From contig DNNJ01000347.1 in the NCBI GenBank assembly GCA_003487955.1, positions 1,899-7,720 on the forward strand: a stretch of 5,822 bases of DNA, given 5' to 3'. Below, one piece after another: positions 1 to 5,256 of this stretch. Position 1 is the first letter of the stretch. Each line of letters begins with the position of its first letter. Under the pieces are notes generated by a model, which saw only the letters and a program-made list of their open reading frames with translations, searched no databases and was not told the DNA's origin. The stretch comes from Clostridiales bacterium (GTDB lineage Bacteria > Bacillota > Clostridia > Tissierellales > Sedimentibacteraceae). The position numbers and the translations under genes are program-made.

Positions 1-599
1 TGCATTACCATGTCCATATCCATATGACCAAGACCATAGCCTATTTTATATATGGCATAAACTCCGTATGCTGCAGCTGCAGACGTGCCTATGGCAATCA
101 ATGAATCCATATTGGGTGAGCCCTTGAACAAGGTTTTAAATCCAACCTTGTAATATTTATTGTTAACAATCATTACGGGAAGACAGAGTAAAAACTGTGT
201 AAAAGCAAAAATTAAAGCATTTTCCGTGCCGTGGAATATACCGGGCAAAGGCCAGTTAAGCATATGTCCCATGGAAATATAAAATAACGGTACAGCAAAT
301 ATCAATGATATAATTACTCTTTTTTTCATTTCTTTGATTTCTGAGCTATCATCTTTTGCATTTGTGCTTACTTCTGCCTTTTTTCCCATAACAGATGAAG
401 CACCGTATCCCGTATCTTCAACAACCTTAATTATATCCCTGTCGCTTAATACCGATTCATCATATTTTACCGTCATGCTGTTAGTTAGCAAATTTACATT
501 TGCTTCTTGAATGCCGTCGGTCTTATTTATATTTTTTTCTATTCTTGCAGAGCATGCAGAGCAAGTCATGCCTGTTATGTCAAATTTTTGTGTTTTCAT
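1..599 (-). CDS. copA: Copper-exporting P1B-type ATPase CopA, N-terminal part (runs off left edge)
   Basis: The frame is open from the ATG at 599-597 to the window edge, giving 199 residues of a protein that is usually about 750-820 aa. Residues 1-70 form one heavy-metal-associated (HMA) domain with the GMTCSAC motif; Cys13 and Cys16 are the Cu(I)-binding pair. A charged linker (about 71-94) follows, then hydrophobic segments at about 95-110, 128-146 and 166-186, matching the first helices of P1B ATPases. The SPNMDSL stretch (161-167) is typical of the CopA family. A His/Met-rich loop (HMDMDM, 192-197) follows the third helix. The family pumps Cu(I) out of the cytoplasm using ATP; the phosphorylation and ATP-binding domains lie outside the window. 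An AAGGAG ribosome binding site sits 8 bases before the start. The gene is 15 bases behind csoR and must share its promoter. Only one HMA domain is present. Silver transport is also possible in this family, but CsoR next door favours copper. Confidence 0.95.
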   Translation of the reverse strand, partial: MKTQKFDITGMTCSACSARIEKNINKTDGIQEANVNLLTNSMTVKYDESVLSDRDIIKVVEDTGYGASSVMGKKAEVSTNAKDDSSEIKEMKKRVIISLIFAVPLFYISMGHMLNWPLPGIFHGTENALIFAFTQFLLCLPVMIVNNKYYKVGFKTLFKGSPNMDSLIAIGTSAAAAYGVYAIYKIGYGLGHMDMDMVM

Positions 600-607
600 G
601 AGTGTCA

Positions 608-613
608 CTCCTT
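608..613 (-). promoter_or_regulatory. Ribosome binding site of copA
   Basis: AAGGAG on the minus strand lies 8 bases before the copA ATG, inside the 15-base gap between csoR and copA. It fixes the copA start at 599 and shows that copA is translated independently although co-transcribed with csoR. Confidence 0.85.
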
Positions 614-614
614 T

Positions 615-878
615 TTATTTAGAGACCTTGTTGATTATTGAAATTATTTCATCAATTTTTTCATCTTCATTTCCTTCATTAAAAGCATCCTTTACGCACA
701 TATGCAAATGCGCCTTCAATATTTCATTGTTTGCCTTTTTAAGTATTGATTGGACTGCCAATATTTGATTTGAAATATCCACGCAATACCTGTCCTCATC
801 AACCATCTTGGAAATACCTTCAATTTGTCCCGCTGCAGTTTTTAACAATCTATTAATTTTATCTTTATCAGCTTTCAT
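615..878 (-). CDS. csoR: Copper-sensing transcriptional repressor CsoR
   Basis: This 87-residue, all-helical DUF156/CsoR-family repressor begins MKADKDKINRLLKTAAGQIEG, the usual N-terminal helix of the family. The Cu(I) ligands are visible as Cys32, His57 and Cys61. Their spacing (25 and 4) is the same as Cys36/His61/Cys65 of Mycobacterium tuberculosis CsoR, which separates it from FrmR- and RcnR-type relatives lacking this Cys-His-Cys set. CsoR binds DNA as a tetramer without copper and lets go on binding Cu(I). I chose the ATG at 878-876 because it has an AGAGAGGTGA ribosome binding site and gives normal family length. An in-frame ATG at 950 would place translation across the promoter and operator. 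The gene is first in the operon with copA, and the operator palindrome 23 bases before its start implies autoregulation. No separate copZ chaperone gene lies between csoR and copA. Confidence 0.95.
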   Translation of the reverse strand: MKADKDKINRLLKTAAGQIEGISKMVDEDRYCVDISNQILAVQSILKKANNEILKAHLHMCVKDAFNEGNEDEKIDEIISIINKVSK

Positions 879-882
879 TATT

Positions 883-892
883 TCACCTCTCT
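883..892 (-). promoter_or_regulatory. Ribosome binding site of csoR
   Basis: AGAGAGGTGA on the minus strand ends 4 bases before the ATG at 878. It decides the csoR start in favour of the short 87-residue protein over a 111-residue form starting at 950. Confidence 0.85.
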
Positions 893-900
893 TTAATACT

Positions 901-915
901 ACCCCCCTGGGGGGT
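901..915. promoter_or_regulatory. CsoR operator: perfect C6-T-G6 palindrome
   Basis: ACCCCCC-T-GGGGGGT is a perfect 15-base inverted repeat around T908, standing out in AT-rich DNA. Known CsoR operators are GC-rich pseudo-palindromes with runs of C facing runs of G upstream of csoR or copZA, and this fits that type. It lies from about +1 to +15 of the predicted minus-strand transcript, so bound CsoR would block RNA polymerase. The same bases could fold as a short hairpin at the 5' end of the mRNA. CsoR binding is inferred from the family and position. Confidence 0.85.
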
Positions 916-921
916 GTCTTT

Positions 922-950
922 ATAATAAACCATCTTGTTTCATATGTCAA
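922..950 (-). promoter_or_regulatory. Sigma-A-type promoter of csoR-copA
   Basis: On the minus strand a perfect -35 box TTGACA (950-945) and a -10 box TATTAT (927-922) are separated by exactly 17 bases. Transcription would start near 915, at the edge of the C6/G6 operator. A promoter this close to consensus suits a system held off by a repressor and fully on when it is released. Confidence 0.85.
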
Positions 951-997
951 GAGAAAAAAACAGAATACTTACATTTTTAATTATACCCTCAATAGCC

Positions 998-1027
998 TAA
1001 TATAAATCTAAATATTCGGCATATAGT
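998..1027 (+). promoter_or_regulatory. Possible sigma-E-type promoter of the spoVB-like gene
   Basis: TAATATA (998-1004) and CATATAGT (1020-1027), 15 bases apart, resemble the Bacillus subtilis sigma-E pattern KMATATT - 14 to 15 - CATACAHT, with one mismatch in the first box and two in the second. B. subtilis spoVB is known as a mother-cell gene under sigma-E, which makes the match reasonable. AT-rich DNA gives such matches easily, so this is tentative. Confidence 0.35.
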
Positions 1028-1055
1028 ATATTAATTGAAAATTTTGAGGTGAGGT

Positions 1056-2588
1056 ATGAAAAAGGAAAAGATTATTATCGGTACATTGATATTAACTATA
1101 GCCACTACTTCTGTACGCTTTGTGGGCATGTTTTTCAGGATATATTTAGCCAACATCATAGGGTCGGAAGGAATGGGTTTATATCAATTGATTCTTTCCT
1201 TTTTCTTTCTCATGGTCACTCTTGCAACTTCAGGAATAAGAGTTGCTATTTCGAAACTTATTTCAGAACAGATTGCTTTGGGAAATTATTCAAATGCCAA
1301 GAAGGTTCTCCGCCAATCAATAGGTATTTCTATTTTCACAGGCTTTGCAGCAGGAGCTGTACTTTATTACTTTGCTGATTATATAGGCTCACATATTTTA
1401 AATGATAGCAGGACGGTATTGGCATTGCTGTACTTGGCTCCAAGTCTTCCCATAATGGCAATTTCAAACTGCTACAAAGGTTATTTTTATGCCTTGGGTA
1501 AGGTCACTCAACCGTCAGTTATACAAATGACTGAGCAATTTGTAAGAGTATTTTTGATAATTTATTTAATGGATACTTTCCTTCCTAAGGGATTGGAATA
1601 CGGATGTGCTGCAGTAGCCATAGGTATGACGGCAGAAGAAATATTTGCTTTATTTGTTATTTGGTTTTTCTATATATTTGACAAAAAACCTTATTCGAAT
1701 AAGACACAGAAAAAGGCTGACAATATGATTTTTAAAATCCTCCATATTTCAGTTCCTATTTCTGCCACATCTTATATAAACTCAATATTAAGAACAGTTG
1801 AAAATACATTAATTCCGGCAAGACTTTTATTGTACGGTTTATCTTCTGAAACAGCTATAAGCCTCTATGGTATGATTAAGGGAATGGTGCTTCCATTGTT
1901 GTTCTTTCCTTCTTCAATATTGACATCTCTTTCATCCTTGTTGATTCCTGCAGTGGCAGGAGATAATGCGCTTGCTAATGAAAAAAGCGTTTCAAGAACA
2001 TTGTCCCAAGTAATCCATTTTACAACTATTTCAGGAGTATTGGTGGTAGCAGTATTTGTATCATTCCCCAATGAAATAGCCATGGCTGTTTACAATGACC
2101 GCCAAGTAGGTCTCATGATAAAATTAATATCATATGTATGCCCATTCATGTATTTAAACATGGTTATATCATCAATGCTCAATGCTCTTGGTGAACAGGT
2201 AAGCTCTTTTGTAGTTAATATTATTGAATCCGTGTTAAAAATTTTTATCATATATGTATTTGTGCCTGTTTACGGATTCAATGCATATTTGTTTGCACTG
2301 TTTATAACTACAATACTTAATACAATTTTATATTTGTTTAGATTATTACAGGTATCAAGCATTGTTTTCGATATTTCCGACTGGATTTTTAAACCCATTG
2401 CTGCTGCTGTGATTGCGGGAATATTATCTAAGTATTCATACTTTTTGTTTGTCCAAACTTCCCACCATATTATTTCTTTGGTTTCGTCAATATGCATATT
2501 ATGCCTCATATATTTAATGGGATTAATTGCTTTTAAAAGTATCCGGCTTGATTCCATAAATGATTTAAAAAGATATGTATTTAAATAA
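1056..2588 (+). CDS. spoVB: SpoVB/MurJ-like membrane flippase (stage V sporulation protein B family)
   Basis: This 510-residue, very hydrophobic protein has the multi-helix layout (about 14 segments) of the MOP superfamily (polysaccharide/lipid II flippases, MATE relatives) and is close in length to B. subtilis SpoVB (about 518 aa). Family features are an early Arg (R21), the GSEGMGLYQL block (36-45), GIRVAISKLISE (60-71), CYKGYFYALGK (139-149) and ENTLIPARL (249-257). SpoVB acts in the mother-cell membrane during sporulation and is thought to flip lipid-linked peptidoglycan precursor for the spore cortex; substrate and direction here are inferred. The start at 1056 has a GAGGTGAGG ribosome binding site directly upstream. 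The gene stands alone: csoR is divergent, and 377 gene-free bases follow. The sequence supports the family strongly. A role in vegetative wall or exopolysaccharide export cannot be excluded, because spore formers often carry several paralogues. Confidence 0.88.
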   Translation: MKKEKIIIGTLILTIATTSVRFVGMFFRIYLANIIGSEGMGLYQLILSFFFLMVTLATSGIRVAISKLISEQIALGNYSNAKKVLRQSIGISIFTGFAAGAVLYYFADYIGSHILNDSRTVLALLYLAPSLPIMAISNCYKGYFYALGKVTQPSVIQMTEQFVRVFLIIYLMDTFLPKGLEYGCAAVAIGMTAEEIFALFVIWFFYIFDKKPYSNKTQKKADNMIFKILHISVPISATSYINSILRTVENTLIPARLLLYGLSSETAISLYGMIKGMVLPLLFFPSSILTSLSSLLIPAVAGDNALANEKSVSRTLSQVIHFTTISGVLVVAVFVSFPNEIAMAVYNDRQVGLMIKLISYVCPFMYLNMVISSMLNALGEQVSSFVVNIIESVLKIFIIYVFVPVYGFNAYLFALFITTILNTILYLFRLLQVSSIVFDISDWIFKPIAAAVIAGILSKYSYFLFVQTSHHIISLVSSICILCLIYLMGLIAFKSIRLDSINDLKRYVFK

Positions 2589-2774
2589 TACTATAATGAA
2601 ATCACATATACCTGTCTTTTAATACATCAATACTGATGTGCTTCGATTATTTATAATGTATATTTATTAAATATTTCACTATCCCTATATTTTACTATTT
2701 AATTCATAAAAAGCTCTTTTGTTTTATCTTTCGTTTATTTAATTAAACTTTATTATATCTTTACCTTTTTTATT

Positions 2775-2792
2775 TTGAGATATTAAACTCAA
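2775..2792. repeat. Short inverted repeat TTGAG/CTCAA
   Basis: TTGAG (2775-2779) and CTCAA (2788-2792) are separated by eight bases and directly abut the larger palindrome at 2793. With only five pairs it would be a weak hairpin alone, but the adjacency suggests a possible two-stem structure. Confidence 0.45.
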
Positions 2793-2820
2793 GTTGCTTA
2801 GTAACCGGTTTATGAGCAAC
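2793..2820. repeat. 28-base imperfect palindrome with AACCGGTT centre
   Basis: The outer arms are GTTGCTTA (2793-2800) and TGAGCAAC (2813-2820), complementary except for one T/G pair. The centre AACCGGTT (2803-2810) is itself a perfect palindrome, with two unpaired bases on each side. It is symmetric about 2806/2807, and no T-run follows on either strand, so it is not a normal intrinsic terminator. The central CG step and AT flanks resemble operators of LacI-family proteins: 2799-2813 fits the CcpA cre pattern with two mismatches. It lies about 130 bases upstream of the predicted argC transcription start. Function is unknown. Confidence 0.6.
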
Positions 2821-2901
2821 ATAATCCCTAGTTATAATATTATATTTTTACATAATTATATTATTTACATATATTACCACTAAAAAAATCAAAAATTCCT
2901 A

Positions 2902-2930
2902 TTGCATATTTAAAACAATAGTCATATAAT
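2902..2930 (+). promoter_or_regulatory. Predicted sigma-A promoter of argCJB
   Basis: TTGCAT (2902-2907) and a perfect -10 TATAAT (2925-2930) are 17 bases apart, putting the start near 2937 and a leader of about 29 bases before argC. The -35 box keeps only the TTG of consensus, but spacing and -10 are ideal. Other TATAAT-like strings upstream (for example around 2832-2838) are less well placed. Confidence 0.6.
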
Positions 2931-2934
2931 CATC

Positions 2935-2952
2935 CATAAATTATAATTTATA
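2935..2952. promoter_or_regulatory. ARG-box-like palindrome over the argC start point (possible ArgR site)
   Basis: The inner 16 bases (2936-2951) are a perfect palindrome, with half-sites TAAAT and ATTTA around TATA. This is the geometry of the ARG box (WN-TGAAT-WWWW-ATTCA-NW), with G changed to A and C to T in the two half-sites. It overlaps the predicted transcription start, the usual place for an ArgR repressor site before argC. AT-only palindromes also arise by chance in DNA like this, so ArgR binding is an inference. Confidence 0.4.
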
Positions 2953-2965
2953 AAGGGGAAGTTCA

Positions 2966-4006
2966 ATGATAAAAGCAGGCATTATAGGTTCAACAGGTTA
3001 TGCAGGTCAGGAGTTGGTAAGACTTTTGATAAATCATAAGTCTGCAGAAATAAAATGGTTTGGATCAAAAAGTTACATCAATAAAAATTTCAGTGACGTA
3101 TATCAAAACTTTTTTAAAATTATTAGTGATAAATGTCTTGATGACAATATGGAGAAATTAGCTGAAGAGGTAGATGTAATATTTACAGCAACTCCCCAGG
3201 GTTTTTGTTCCTCTTTGATTAACGAAGAAATATTGTCCAAGGCAAAGGTCATAGATTTAAGTGCTGATTTCAGAATCAAAGATGTGGATGTTTATGAAGA
3301 ATGGTATGAACTTAAGCATAAAAGTCCTCAGTTTTTAAAATCATCTGCTTATGGTTTATGTGAAATTAACAGAGAGCTAATAAAAAATTCAAACTTGGTT
3401 GCAAATCCGGGATGTTATCCAACGTGTACCGTGCTTTCAGTTTATCCCTTGCTAAAGGAGGGTTTAATAGATGAAAACAGCATAATTGTTGATGCAAAAT
3501 CAGGAGCATCCGGAACAGGCAGAAGTGCCAAAACAGACAATTTGTTTTGCGAAATAAATGAAAACATTAAAGCTTACGGGGTAACCAACCACCGGCATAC
3601 CCCCGAGATAGAGGAGCAGATGTCCTATGCAGCAGGAAAGACCGTAAAAATCAATTTTACTCCTCACTTAATTCCTATGAACCGGGGAATTTTAACGACA
3701 ATATATGCTTCTTTAAAAAATGAACAGACATATGAAGAAATTAGCTCAGTCTATGACAAATATTACAGCGGCGAAAGATTCATAAGAATATTGGACAAGG
3801 ATGTTTTGCCTCAAACCAGATGGGTTAAAGGAAGCAATTTTACGGATATTAATTTTAAAATAGATTCAAGAACCAACCGGATAATTATCATTGCTGCAAT
3901 TGATAATTTGATTAAAGGAGCTGCCGGACAAGCAGTTCAGAATATGAATATAATGTTTAAAATAGAAGAAACAACAGGGCTTATGCAAGTCCCCGTGTTT
4001 CCATAA
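2966..4006 (+). CDS. argC: N-acetyl-gamma-glutamyl-phosphate reductase ArgC
   Basis: This 346-residue enzyme reduces N-acetylglutamyl 5-phosphate to N-acetylglutamate 5-semialdehyde with NADPH, the third step of arginine/ornithine synthesis, in the cytoplasm. The N-terminal Rossmann fold shows GSTGYAG (8-14). The catalytic cysteine is Cys150 in NPGCYPT, and the catalytic histidine lies in HRHTPEIEE (His209 by spacing from the cysteine in other ArgC enzymes). SGASGTGRS (179-187) is another family block. Length matches the usual 340-350 aa, and the ending is complete. The start has an AAAGGGGA ribosome binding site 6-7 bases upstream. It is the first gene of an argC-argJ-argB operon, with argJ 12 bases downstream. 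The promoter and ARG-box-like palindrome just upstream suggest repression by arginine through ArgR. Confidence 0.97.
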   Translation: MIKAGIIGSTGYAGQELVRLLINHKSAEIKWFGSKSYINKNFSDVYQNFFKIISDKCLDDNMEKLAEEVDVIFTATPQGFCSSLINEEILSKAKVIDLSADFRIKDVDVYEEWYELKHKSPQFLKSSAYGLCEINRELIKNSNLVANPGCYPTCTVLSVYPLLKEGLIDENSIIVDAKSGASGTGRSAKTDNLFCEINENIKAYGVTNHRHTPEIEEQMSYAAGKTVKINFTPHLIPMNRGILTTIYASLKNEQTYEEISSVYDKYYSGERFIRILDKDVLPQTRWVKGSNFTDINFKIDSRTNRIIIIAAIDNLIKGAAGQAVQNMNIMFKIEETTGLMQVPVFP

Positions 4007-4014
4007 GAGAGGTG
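4006..4014 (+). promoter_or_regulatory. Ribosome binding site of argJ
   Basis: AGAGAGGTG overlaps the last base of the argC stop codon and ends 4 bases before the argJ ATG. The tight junction supports co-transcription, and possibly translational coupling, of argC and argJ. Confidence 0.8.
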
Positions 4015-4018
4015 CTTT

Positions 4019-5239
4019 ATGAAAATAATAGAAGGCGGAATAGCTGCCGCAAAAGGATTTTATGCTGCAGGCCTATTCACAGGAATCAAAAATAAAAGAA
4101 AAGATATGGCATTGGTGTACAGCAAGGTTCCCTGCAAAGCTGCAGGAACATTTACTACAAACTTAGTAAAGGGGGCACCTGTAAAATATGATATGGAAAT
4201 GGTAAAACTATCTCCATATGCACAGGCAATTGTTGTTAACAGCGGTGTAGCAAATACATGCACAGGCAAAACAGGCATGGAATACTGCAGACAAATGGCT
4301 GAAGCAGTTTCCACGAACCTGAATATCCCGCAAGATTCAGTGCTTGTGGCATCAACAGGTATAATCGGGAAACAGCTTCCAATGGATAAAATACTTTGGG
4401 GCATTGAAAACCTCGCACCAATTTTGGGAAACTCCCCGGAAGACGGGACATCAGCCGCAGAGGCTATTATGACAACAGACACAAAGAAAAAAGAAATAGC
4501 CATTGAATTTGAAATAGGAGGCAAGACTGTTGTTATGGGAGGTATGTGCAAGGGTTCCGGAATGATACATCCAAACATGTGTACCATGCTTGGCTTCATA
4601 ACAACCGATATTTCCATTTCAAAGGAATTACTTCAGGAAGCTCTTTGCACAAACGTACAAGATACCTACAACATGATTTCGGTTGACGGTGATACCTCCA
4701 CTAATGATACAGTCCTGCTGCTTGCTGACGGCATGGCTGGAAATCCTGAAATAACAGAAAGGAATGATGATTATTATAAATTTTTAGAAGCACTTAATTA
4801 TATTAATACTTACTTTTCAAAAAGAATTGCTGAAGACGGAGAAGGAGCAACTTCATTATTGGAAGTAAATGTCATCAATGCAGATTGTAAGGAGCAAGCC
4901 AAGAAGCTCAGTAAATCCATAGTTTCCTCCAACTTGACAAAAGCTGCAATGTTCGGGCACGACTTAAACTGGGGAAGAATACTATGTGCCATGGGTTATG
5001 CAGGAGCAAATTTCAATCCTGATACAGTGGATTTATATTTTGAAAGCAATGCAGGAAAAATTAAGCTGATAGAAAATGGAGTTGAGGCTTCCTTCAATAT
5101 GGAGCTTGCTAAGGATATTTTTTCAGAGTCAGAAGTGATAATCACGGCTGATATAAAAATGGGAAACGAAAAAGCTACTGCATGGGGCTGTGATTTGACC
5201 TATGATTATGTAAAAATCAATGCAGAGTACAGTTCATAA
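4019..5239 (+). CDS. argJ: Bifunctional glutamate N-acetyltransferase / ornithine acetyltransferase ArgJ
   Basis: ArgJ (406 aa, full family length) moves the acetyl group from N-acetylornithine to glutamate, closing the acetyl cycle. Bifunctional forms also use acetyl-CoA for the first step. The precursor cuts itself before a threonine that becomes the N-terminal nucleophile of the beta chain. Here that is Thr189 in KGSGMIHPNMCTML, giving chains of about 188 and 218 residues. Thr113-Gly114 (in STGIIG) fit the oxyanion hole, Lys178 lies 11 residues before the nucleophile as in characterised ArgJ enzymes, and DGEGAT (273-278) carries a conserved glutamate. The C-terminal AWGCDLTYDYVKIN block is intact. 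The residue before the cleavage point is Cys188, where alanine is common. Sequence alone does not prove the acetyl-CoA activity; no argA is visible here, but most of the genome is unseen. Confidence 0.97.
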   Translation: MKIIEGGIAAAKGFYAAGLFTGIKNKRKDMALVYSKVPCKAAGTFTTNLVKGAPVKYDMEMVKLSPYAQAIVVNSGVANTCTGKTGMEYCRQMAEAVSTNLNIPQDSVLVASTGIIGKQLPMDKILWGIENLAPILGNSPEDGTSAAEAIMTTDTKKKEIAIEFEIGGKTVVMGGMCKGSGMIHPNMCTMLGFITTDISISKELLQEALCTNVQDTYNMISVDGDTSTNDTVLLLADGMAGNPEITERNDDYYKFLEALNYINTYFSKRIAEDGEGATSLLEVNVINADCKEQAKKLSKSIVSSNLTKAAMFGHDLNWGRILCAMGYAGANFNPDTVDLYFESNAGKIKLIENGVEASFNMELAKDIFSESEVIITADIKMGNEKATAWGCDLTYDYVKINAEYSS

Positions 5240-5243
5240 ATAT

Positions 5244-5248
5244 AGGAG
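5244..5248 (+). promoter_or_regulatory. Ribosome binding site of argB
   Basis: AGGAG lies 8 bases before the ATG at 5257, in the 17-base gap after argJ. It fixes the argB start and rules out a longer N-terminus, because no in-frame ATG, GTG or TTG start lies between the argJ stop and this ATG. Confidence 0.85.
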
Positions 5249-5256
5249 ATAAGAAA

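Larger units (their letters stand above)
2589..2965. other. AT-rich intergenic region with inverted repeats and the argC promoter
   Basis: I find no credible gene in these 377 bases. G+C is about a fifth in the two 60-base lines I counted. A weak hairpin (ACATCA 2624-2629, TGATGT 2634-2639, four-base loop) lies 35 bases after the spoVB stop but lacks a T-run, so it is a poor terminator candidate. Two adjacent inverted repeats lie at 2775-2792 and 2793-2820. The last 65 bases hold the argC promoter, an ARG-box-like palindrome and the argC ribosome binding site. No T-box motif or recognisable riboswitch core is present. Confidence 0.7.

Noticed and set aside
879..950. A 24-residue N-terminal extension of CsoR from an in-frame ATG at 950.
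   Set aside because: It would translate through the -35, -10 and operator sequences, it has no family resemblance, and the ATG at 878 has a good ribosome binding site.
511..1005. Plus-strand open frames at 511-768 and 808-1005.
   Set aside because: They lie opposite copA and csoR and the csoR promoter, with no ribosome binding site or family resemblance; they are shadows of the real genes.
1049..1378. A 109-residue plus-strand frame overlapping the start of the spoVB-like gene.
   Set aside because: It is out of frame with a clear family member, and the ribosome binding site serves the ATG at 1056. Its His/Cys-rich composition is a by-product of the other frame.
2624..2639. Intrinsic terminator of the spoVB-like gene.
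   Set aside because: The stem is six AT-rich pairs, and the following bases (GCTTCGATT) contain no T-run; I keep it only as a weak hairpin.
2833..2844. Perfect palindrome TATAATATTATA as a regulatory site.
   Set aside because: It is purely A/T in very AT-rich DNA and has no promoter or half-site context, so chance explains it.
2884..2901. A second ARG-box near an ATTCC half-site just upstream of the argC -35.
   Set aside because: Only the right half-site fits (four of five); the left half does not resemble TGAAT.
2589..2965. A T-box or other amino-acid riboswitch controlling argC.
   Set aside because: No AGGGTGGNACCGCG-like T-box sequence or antiterminator is present, and the predicted leader is only about 29 bases.
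4060..4617. A 185-residue minus-strand frame opposite argJ.
   Set aside because: It lies wholly inside a conserved argJ, with no promoter or ribosome binding site seen; long antisense frames occur through codon bias.
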